Shown here piece by piece: positions 46,362 through 51,232 of a stretch of DNA of 51,232 bases. Below the pieces are notes generated by a model that saw only the letters and a list, made by a program, of their open reading frames with translations, ran no database searches and had not been told where the DNA came from. Source of the DNA: DAIDKA01 sp036489445 (GTDB lineage: Bacteria > Pseudomonadota > Gammaproteobacteria > Steroidobacterales > Steroidobacteraceae); assembly GCA_036489445.1 (NCBI GenBank), contig DASXFV010000099.1:1-51232 (forward strand), read 5' to 3'. How positions within the stretch are numbered: position 1 is the first letter of the stretch; each line of letters begins with the position of its first letter. The position numbers and the translations under genes are program-made.

Positions 46362-47501
46362 CTACGCCGCGCTGCGGGCTTTCAACCGCTCCTGCGCTGA
46401 GATCAGGTCACGGTACTCGGCCTGCACCTTCGGGTTTTCGTAGTAGGCCTTGTACTCCGGCGTGCCCTTCGGCGCGCCCATCATCTTCACGATCTCCGCC
46501 ATGCGCGACTCGACGCCGCTCGCATTCAGCGCGCCACCGTCGGCGCCGGTGATGGTACCGAAGGGGCTCACGGTGCGGGCGATCTGTGCAAACGCCTGCA
46601 TGACCTCCTTGTTGTTGAAGATCGCCTTGCCGTCCGGTCCGCGGGCATTCAGCAGCGCCTCACGCGCACCTTCTGGGAAGCCGTTCAGCAGGTTGTGGAT
46701 CGCGTTGAGGTTGGGCCGGTAGTCATTGCCCCATTCCCCGCGCAGCTGATCCTCGACCTGAGTTTTGAGCGTGTTGTCCTGCGCGCCCTGGTCCACGATC
46801 ATCTTGTCGAGCTGGGCCTGGCGGGTCGCGAACAGCTTCTGCGCCTGCGCCGGCGTCAGGTTCAACTCGTGCATCGTCTTGGCGTAGTCGCCGAGCATCA
46901 CCTTGTCGGCGTCATCGATCTTCACCCCGTCCGGCAGGTTCGAGAAATAGTCCTCCGGCTTGTCCGGGATGCCATTGTCCTTGCGGAAGGTGGCGAGCTG
47001 CTCGGCCGTCGCGTTCGCCGGCAGCGGGGTTTTGAGCTCCCCCGACTCGATCTTCTGCCGCGCCGAGAACAGCGCATCCATGAGCGCCCGCGGCGACTCA
47101 TAGCGCTTGAGCACATTCAGCTTCGCGGCATCCTCACCGGCATAGGTCTCGCGCCAATTCGCGGCCCAGGCTTCCGCACCGGCCGCACTGGTGCCGGTAC
47201 CCGTGCCTGTGCCACCACCCGCAGCGGCGGCTGCGGCTGCGGCCGCGGCAGCTGCTGCATCGGCGCCCGTACCCGTACCCGTACCCGTGCCCGTGCCCGT
47301 GCCCGTTCCAGTCCCCGTCCCCGTTTGGCTGCCGCCCGTGCCGCCGCCATTACCTGCGGCTGATCCTGTAGCCCCGCCGGCGCCTGTGCCGGTTCCGGTG
47401 CCTGTCCCAGTACCTGTGCCTGTTCCGGTGCCCGTGGCACCCGTCGCGCCCGTCGCTGCGGATCCTGTGGCACCTGTTGCTCCTGTTGCTGCTTCTGGCA
47501 T
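46362..47501 (-). CDS. Scaffolding protein with Gly-Thr repeat N-terminus, 379 aa
   Basis: Residues 1-110 are almost only G, T and A, with three runs of GT dipeptides and an alanine stretch; residues 115-379 are a charged helical region (RALMDALFSARQKIESGELK, LTPAQAQKLFATRQAQLDKM) with a basic end (SAQERLKARSAA). Helical charged content, length and position between portal and capsid fit a scaffold. The start may be later than the repeats, but MPEAATG has the only good upstream signal. Confidence 0.65.
   Translation of the reverse strand: MPEAATGATGATGSAATGATGATGTGTGTGTGTGTGTGTGAGGATGSAAGNGGGTGGSQTGTGTGTGTGTGTGTGTGTGADAAAAAAAAAAAAAGGGTGTGTGTSAAGAEAWAANWRETYAGEDAAKLNVLKRYESPRALMDALFSARQKIESGELKTPLPANATAEQLATFRKDNGIPDKPEDYFSNLPDGVKIDDADKVMLGDYAKTMHELNLTPAQAQKLFATRQAQLDKMIVDQGAQDNTLKTQVEDQLRGEWGNDYRPNLNAIHNLLNGFPEGAREALLNARGPDGKAIFNNKEVMQAFAQIARTVSPFGTITGADGGALNASGVESRMAEIVKMMGAPKGTPEYKAYYENPKVQAEYRDLISAQERLKARSAA
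47180..47500. repeat. Gly-Thr-coding short tandem repeats
   Basis: Six-base units of type CCCGT(A/G) repeat about eight times near 47271-47310 and again at about 47390-47440 (+ strand), encoding (Gly-Thr)n. Such tracts change length by slippage. Confidence 0.8.
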
Positions 47502-47504
47502 GGT

Positions 47505-47852
47505 CTATTGCTCCTTGGGTGGTGCGCCCTGTTCGCTGTTCTTGTTGAGCAGCCGGGCGATGTTGAGATTCACGAATTTCACCAGCTGCAGGCCCACGAA
47601 GCGCTTACCTTCCGCAAAGCACGTATCGCGATCGCCACCAGGTCGGAAGGACTGATCGTACGTGCCGCACAGCTGGTGGACGATGAAGGCGGCCGCGCGC
47701 TGCTGCTGTTCAGGACTGGCCCGACCCTGCATGAACGCCTGGACCGCGTGCGCATCCTCCGGATCCCACTCAGGCGGAACCCACGGGTCGCGCGAAGGGG
47801 CCTTCGGGATCGGCCCGCGCCTGCCCGTTGGCTTCGAGGTGGCGGCGGCCAT
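47505..47852 (-). CDS. Bbp19-like protein, 115 aa
   Basis: Directly after the portal gene (TGATG). Pro-rich N-terminus, then 'QQRAAAFIVHQLCGTYDQSF', 'GGDRDTCFAEGKRFVGLQLV', resembling the small Bbp19 proteins found next to portal genes in BPP-1-like phages. Role unknown, probably capsid assembly. Confidence 0.6.
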   Translation of the reverse strand: MAAATSKPTGRRGPIPKAPSRDPWVPPEWDPEDAHAVQAFMQGRASPEQQQRAAAFIVHQLCGTYDQSFRPGGDRDTCFAEGKRFVGLQLVKFVNLNIARLLNKNSEQGAPPKEQ

Positions 47853-49525
47853 CAGATCGGACTTGCTGCGCCGGCGCCGCCCTGGAAGGTCTTAACCGCC
47901 TGACCCAGTGACTGCGCCGCATTGCCGGCGTTCTGGATCTGCTGCGTCTGCAGTGCCGATTGCTGGGCCTGCTGCTTCTCCTGGACGATCTGATCGACCG
48001 CATCCTCATCGCGCAGCCAGGTCGCCGGTACCCCGATGCCGGTGAGCGCATCGCGCAGCGCCACCATCACATCGAGCTCGGCGGCGACGTTCGGATCAAG
48101 CTGAGCAGCCTGGCCGATCAGCTGACCGGCCTGCAGCAGCAGCGCGCCTTTCTTGCGCTCGGTCGCCTGATGCAGCGGCGATTCGAAAGCGAACTTGATG
48201 TCCTGGCCGCGCAGGGATTGCGGAATGTCGGCCCACGGACCGAAGGCGTTGACGCGCATCAGCGCATCGAAGGTGTCATCGCACAGCGCGGCGTTGTACT
48301 CCGACTCCACCGGCTCAAAGAGCGGGAGTGCCTGGCGGATCCACTCCTGGATGCGCTGGCCGGTCTCATAGGCGGTCATTTCCCGATCGGGCCCGGGCAG
48401 CGAGAGCTTGTTGAGGTAGAAGGCCTCCGACAGTTTCTCGCGCGCGTCCTTGAGCATTTCCATGCCGACCGAGATCCCGGCGCCGGTGGACAGCTGCAGC
48501 GGGCGCAGCGCCTCACCTAAGCGCTCGTCGTACTCGGCGTCCACCCACGTGATGCCGCCGGCATAAAGCGCGACATCCGAGCGGATCGCCTCCTGCGTCG
48601 CAATCAGCGGCGGCCGCACGCTGTTTTCACCCGCCTCCATCAGTGTCAGCGTCATGGCCTGCAGCAGCCGTGCATCCGGCAGGCCTGCGACAGCGGCCGG
48701 GGAATACGCCCACTGCGATCCGGACACCGTTTCCCAGCGCGGGATCGTGTAGATGCGGCTGAAGGAGCCAGTCTCCTCGAGGACCGTTTTGTTCTCGAGG
48801 TCCACGTAGAGCGATGCCCACGGGGTGCGAAACTTCCCCGGTTGATTCTGACCGGGCAGCGGCACCCGATCGTAGTCCTCACCCGGGATCACGACGTGCA
48901 TGCAGCGCACCTCACGGTGCGGGGTGTCGTTGATCCACTGGTCGATGCGCTTGTCGTACGTCTTCGGGAAGCGCTTCTTCAGCTCCTGGCCAGTCGGGTT
49001 CCACCAGCGGTACACCTCACCGATCGAGCCATCGTACTGCTCGGCCCACACCGTGTCCTTCAGATGCCAGGACCGATAGAGCATGCGCGTGGCCATGTAG
49101 TCGGTCTCGCGTGTGATCACCGCGTTGCCGAAGCTCGCGAAGTCCCCGTCGGCCTCCTTGGTGGCGCGTTGGAACTGCGCCTTCGCATCGTACATCGCGC
49201 GCCACTGCACCTTGGTGGCCCACTCGAGCCAGGCTTTGCCCTGTCGATCCAGGCGCTCGGGCCGGTCGATCGTCATCGAGAACCAGTCCTGGTCGCGCGG
49301 CCGCAGCATCGCGCTGAAGGTGTTCTTCAATTCACGGGCGATGATCAGCGGCGTGCTGGTCAGCTGGATGTCCATGAACTGCTCGGACAGATAGAACTGC
49401 CGGGTAAATTGCGCGCGCAGCGGACAGAACTGCTCGGCGATCTCCTGCCAGAACGGCAGCAGCGCCATGCGTTTGCCCTTGATGTGCAGCGCGCGCTGCT
49501 CGAGGGTGTCGATAGGATCTGCCAT
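47852..49525 (-). CDS. Portal protein (head-tail connector), 557 aa
   Basis: Dodecameric portal through which DNA enters and leaves. Features of T7-type/BPP-1-type portals: N-terminal 'LPFWQEIAEQFCPLRAQFTR', 'NTFSAMLRPRDQDWFSMTI', 'EADGDFASFGNAVITRE', wing with 'WNDTPHREVRCMHVVIPG'-like strands, 'LSLPGPDREMTAYETGQRIQ' and a Gln/Ala-rich C-terminal tail. Order TerL, two small genes, portal, Bbp19-like, scaffold, capsid. TAATG start-stop contact. Confidence 0.85.
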   Translation of the reverse strand: MADPIDTLEQRALHIKGKRMALLPFWQEIAEQFCPLRAQFTRQFYLSEQFMDIQLTSTPLIIARELKNTFSAMLRPRDQDWFSMTIDRPERLDRQGKAWLEWATKVQWRAMYDAKAQFQRATKEADGDFASFGNAVITRETDYMATRMLYRSWHLKDTVWAEQYDGSIGEVYRWWNPTGQELKKRFPKTYDKRIDQWINDTPHREVRCMHVVIPGEDYDRVPLPGQNQPGKFRTPWASLYVDLENKTVLEETGSFSRIYTIPRWETVSGSQWAYSPAAVAGLPDARLLQAMTLTLMEAGENSVRPPLIATQEAIRSDVALYAGGITWVDAEYDERLGEALRPLQLSTGAGISVGMEMLKDAREKLSEAFYLNKLSLPGPDREMTAYETGQRIQEWIRQALPLFEPVESEYNAALCDDTFDALMRVNAFGPWADIPQSLRGQDIKFAFESPLHQATERKKGALLLQAGQLIGQAAQLDPNVAAELDVMVALRDALTGIGVPATWLRDEDAVDQIVQEKQQAQQSALQTQQIQNAGNAAQSLGQAVKTFQGGAGAASPI

Positions 49526-49764
49526 TACGGCCCCAACTGATCGGAGGTGTTGGAGTTGCTGGTGAGGATGGTTGAGGCGCGACCATTCCTCTCGGCCGCG
49601 GCCTGCGCTTCAGCGAGTGTCGCCGCCTGGTTCTGCGTCGTCTGATCGGGCATTACTGGCGGAGCACTGAGCGCGGTCTTGGGCTTCAAACTTCCCGCGG
49701 GCCCTTTGCCCGTCAACATACCACCGCCGACGATCACGGCGAGGCCTGCAGCTGCGTATCCCAT
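49525..49764 (-). CDS. Hypothetical protein with hydrophobic N-terminus, 79 aa
   Basis: Opening YAAAGLAVIVGGGMLTG is hydrophobic and could be a membrane or signal segment; the rest is Ala/Thr/Gln-rich. Stop overlaps the portal start. Not recognised. Confidence 0.55.
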   Translation of the reverse strand: MGYAAAGLAVIVGGGMLTGKGPAGSLKPKTALSAPPVMPDQTTQNQAATLAEAQAAAERNGRASTILTSNSNTSDQLGP

Positions 49765-49783
49765 GGGGTGCGGTTCCTTCGGT

Positions 49784-49975
49784 TTAGGTTTGCGGCAGGT
49801 TGAGGTTCGGCGGCGTGTGCAACATCGCGGGGGTGACCGCGACGCGCTTGGACTTCTTCAGCTGCTTGCCGCGCTGCGCCGGCGTCATGTGCGCCAGGGT
49901 GCCCGGTGAGAAATCGGTGAGCGGGGTGGCCGCGGTCCCCATCGGATCCAGCGGCGGCTGTTTGGATTTGGCCAC
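49784..49975 (-). CDS. Small basic hypothetical protein, 63 aa
   Basis: Pro/Thr-rich ends with a basic middle (QRGKQLKKSKRVAV). Between terminase and portal genes. Not recognised. Confidence 0.5.
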   Translation of the reverse strand: MAKSKQPPLDPMGTAATPLTDFSPGTLAHMTPAQRGKQLKKSKRVAVTPAMLHTPPNLNLPQT

Positions 49976-49983
49976 GGGTGCGC

Positions 49984-51231
49984 TTACTTCCTTCCCGGGG
50001 CTCGATGCCGCGGGCCTAGATCAACTTTGAATCCGCCGCCTGGTCCTCGACGCTGACCGGGTAACGGGATGTGCTGCTCGCGGCCGAACTGGCCGGTACC
50101 GAAATGCGGGTTCACACCGCGCAGGCCTGCGGCCCAGGCGAGCACTGTGGCGTCGCCCTTGTCTGGCGATCGGCCGAGGAGTTTCTTCACCTCATCCTTC
50201 TCCAGGATCTTGATGCCACGGGCGGTGACTTCCCAGGTGACCACGGTCAGATCGCTGACGATCTCCGGATCCGGCGGCAGGCAGATCGGTGAGCCGCCCA
50301 CCTGGTCCGGATCGAGGGCTTCGCGGAATCGCCAGTAGACCTCGGTGCGCTTGTTGACGAAGCCGAGCTTTTTGGTCTCGGTGCGCGCGTAGGATTTGTT
50401 GGCGCCCTTGTACACCGTCACCGGGATCTGATTCTCGGTGAGGGTCTGGAAGGTGCCACCACCGTAGCCGCCGCCCATGTCGAGCACGATGTCCGCGTTG
50501 TTGCGGCGATTGGTGATGATGTGCCCTGCGCCCTGCGACCCCAAGCGGATCTCGACACCGGGGATCGAAATGTACGGGCCGTACCAGCCATCGTAGCGGA
50601 CCGCGATGGTGTAGTTGTCGGCGCCGCCTTCGGCCGGATCCACTCCCATCGCGCACATCGGTACGCCCTGCGGCGGCCGTTCGCTCCAGCGCTTCTGCGC
50701 ATCCAGGACCCACTGCGTTGGCACCACCTGGAACGGGTGATCCTTCAGCGACGCATCGAACTTGCCGCCGCGGTAGGCATCGCGCAGCTCCTTGGGCAGC
50801 TGGGCGAGCTGGGCATCGTAGCCGCTGTTGGCGAGGTCAGGATTGTCCTCGAGCTTCGCGCGGATGAAGGTGCGCGACTTCGCGAAGGTGTCCTTGCCAT
50901 CGACCTGGTAGGGGCCGGGCCCGTCCACCTCGACCTCGTGGCCATCATCGCCGCGGATGTACCAGCGCAGCTCTCCGTCGCGGGCCGGGTTCGGGTGGCG
51001 TGGATCAAGCCACGCACCCCAACGCTTGATGACCCACAGGCCCTTCGCGCGCGTCGGCGGGTTGCCGGTGCACACGATGCGCGACCTTTGACCAGGGGAT
51101 GCCGACCGATTCCACCCGGTGATGAACAGGTACTGCGACTCGGTGAAGTCCGGGATCTCATCAAAGGCGTGCAGGTCGCGCGCCTTGCCCTTGTGGTGTT
51201 CTTTGTCCGTCTCCAGCGGCAGGCCGTCGAA
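49984..51231 (-). CDS. terL: Terminase large subunit, C-terminal part (starts at 497 across the join)
   Basis: This part holds the end of the ATPase domain (VCTGNPP coupling motif at about residues 172-178 of the joined protein) and the RNase H-like nuclease that cuts concatemers. The three nuclease acidic sites are visible: Asp in MGVDPAEGG (about 317), Asp in VLDMGGGYGGG (about 370) and Asp in SPDKGDATVLAWA (about 479). The C-terminus is proline/glycine/arginine-rich. The overlap with bases 1-141 repeats residues about 120-166. The next gene leftward starts at 49975, 8 bases after the stop. Confidence 0.96.
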   Translation of the reverse strand, partial: FDGLPLETDKEHHKGKARDLHAFDEIPDFTESQYLFITGWNRSASPGQRSRIVCTGNPPTRAKGLWVIKRWGAWLDPRHPNPARDGELRWYIRGDDGHEVEVDGPGPYQVDGKDTFAKSRTFIRAKLEDNPDLANSGYDAQLAQLPKELRDAYRGGKFDASLKDHPFQVVPTQWVLDAQKRWSERPPQGVPMCAMGVDPAEGGADNYTIAVRYDGWYGPYISIPGVEIRLGSQGAGHIITNRRNNADIVLDMGGGYGGGTFQTLTENQIPVTVYKGANKSYARTETKKLGFVNKRTEVYWRFREALDPDQVGGSPICLPPDPEIVSDLTVVTWEVTARGIKILEKDEVKKLLGRSPDKGDATVLAWAAGLRGVNPHFGTGQFGREQHIPLPGQRRGPGGGFKVDLGPRHRAPGRK

Positions 51232-51232
51232 G
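51092..51232. repeat. Terminal direct repeat (right copy)
   Basis: Exact copy of bases 1-141. Removing one copy gives a unique genome length of 51,091 bp. Confidence 0.95.

Noticed and set aside
47180..47500. Noncoding microsatellite or second GGYNN array
   Set aside because: The six-base repeats keep the scaffold reading frame and encode Gly-Thr; the period is six, not five.
1..51232. tRNA genes
   Set aside because: No cloverleaf with a recognisable T-arm (GGTTCRANTCC) was noticed on either strand; a dedicated scan was not possible.

Overview
The window is one complete, circularly permuted genome of a tailed phage: about 51.09 kb unique, GC-rich, bacterial codon use. The first 141 bases are repeated exactly as the last 141, and the large terminase gene runs through the join in frame. 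Virion genes are podovirus-like: portal, scaffold, capsid and cement in the order of Bordetella phage BPP-1, then T7-type tail tube, nozzle and three large internal virion proteins. Gene control is lambda-like. Base composition and a host-type parS site suggest a proteobacterial host; the genus cannot be named from sequence alone. I found no tRNA, integrase, transposase, reverse transcriptase or CRISPR array.

Layout. A divergent control region at 8.43-8.55 kb separates two programmes. Leftward (8.4 to 2.9 kb) lie a small HTH regulator, a DUF1376-type replication initiator that carries a phased array of 12-bp iterons inside its reading frame, a likely helicase-loader partner, a nuclease, hypotheticals and a Q-like candidate antiterminator. 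Downstream is a promoter followed by two tandem intrinsic terminators (2885-2669), which looks like lambda pR'-tR'. From there the late genes run leftward through the circle join: small terminase, large terminase, portal, scaffold, major capsid, cement, S74 fibre, tail tubes, internal virion proteins, tailspike, lysis genes and a papain-like peptidase, ending at 23.4 kb.

Rightward (8.5 to 23.4 kb) is an early operon of tightly overlapping genes: a recombination block (YqaJ/lambda-type exonuclease, candidate annealing protein, RAMP-like protein, RecF/SbcC-like ATPase, DEDD exonuclease), a ParB-family protein, DUF3850, DUF3268, a J-domain protein, a probable Tad1/Acb2-type nucleotide sponge, many small accessory genes, and an XRE-type regulator.

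The most unusual feature is at 11.4-12.4 kb. A Cas7/RAMP-like gene is flanked on both sides by untranslated arrays with strict 5-nt periodicity. The unit is GGYNN; about 66 units are readable and the third base is a pyrimidine in 64. I do not know a described system of this kind. Other notable points are a near-perfect parS site next to the longest virion gene, a virion polyvalent protein with a zeta-toxin-like kinase and a ParB-like domain, a 2-oxoglutarate-type hydroxylase and a GNAT enzyme inside the virion operon, and a fibre protein with a signal peptide and a C-terminal membrane helix.
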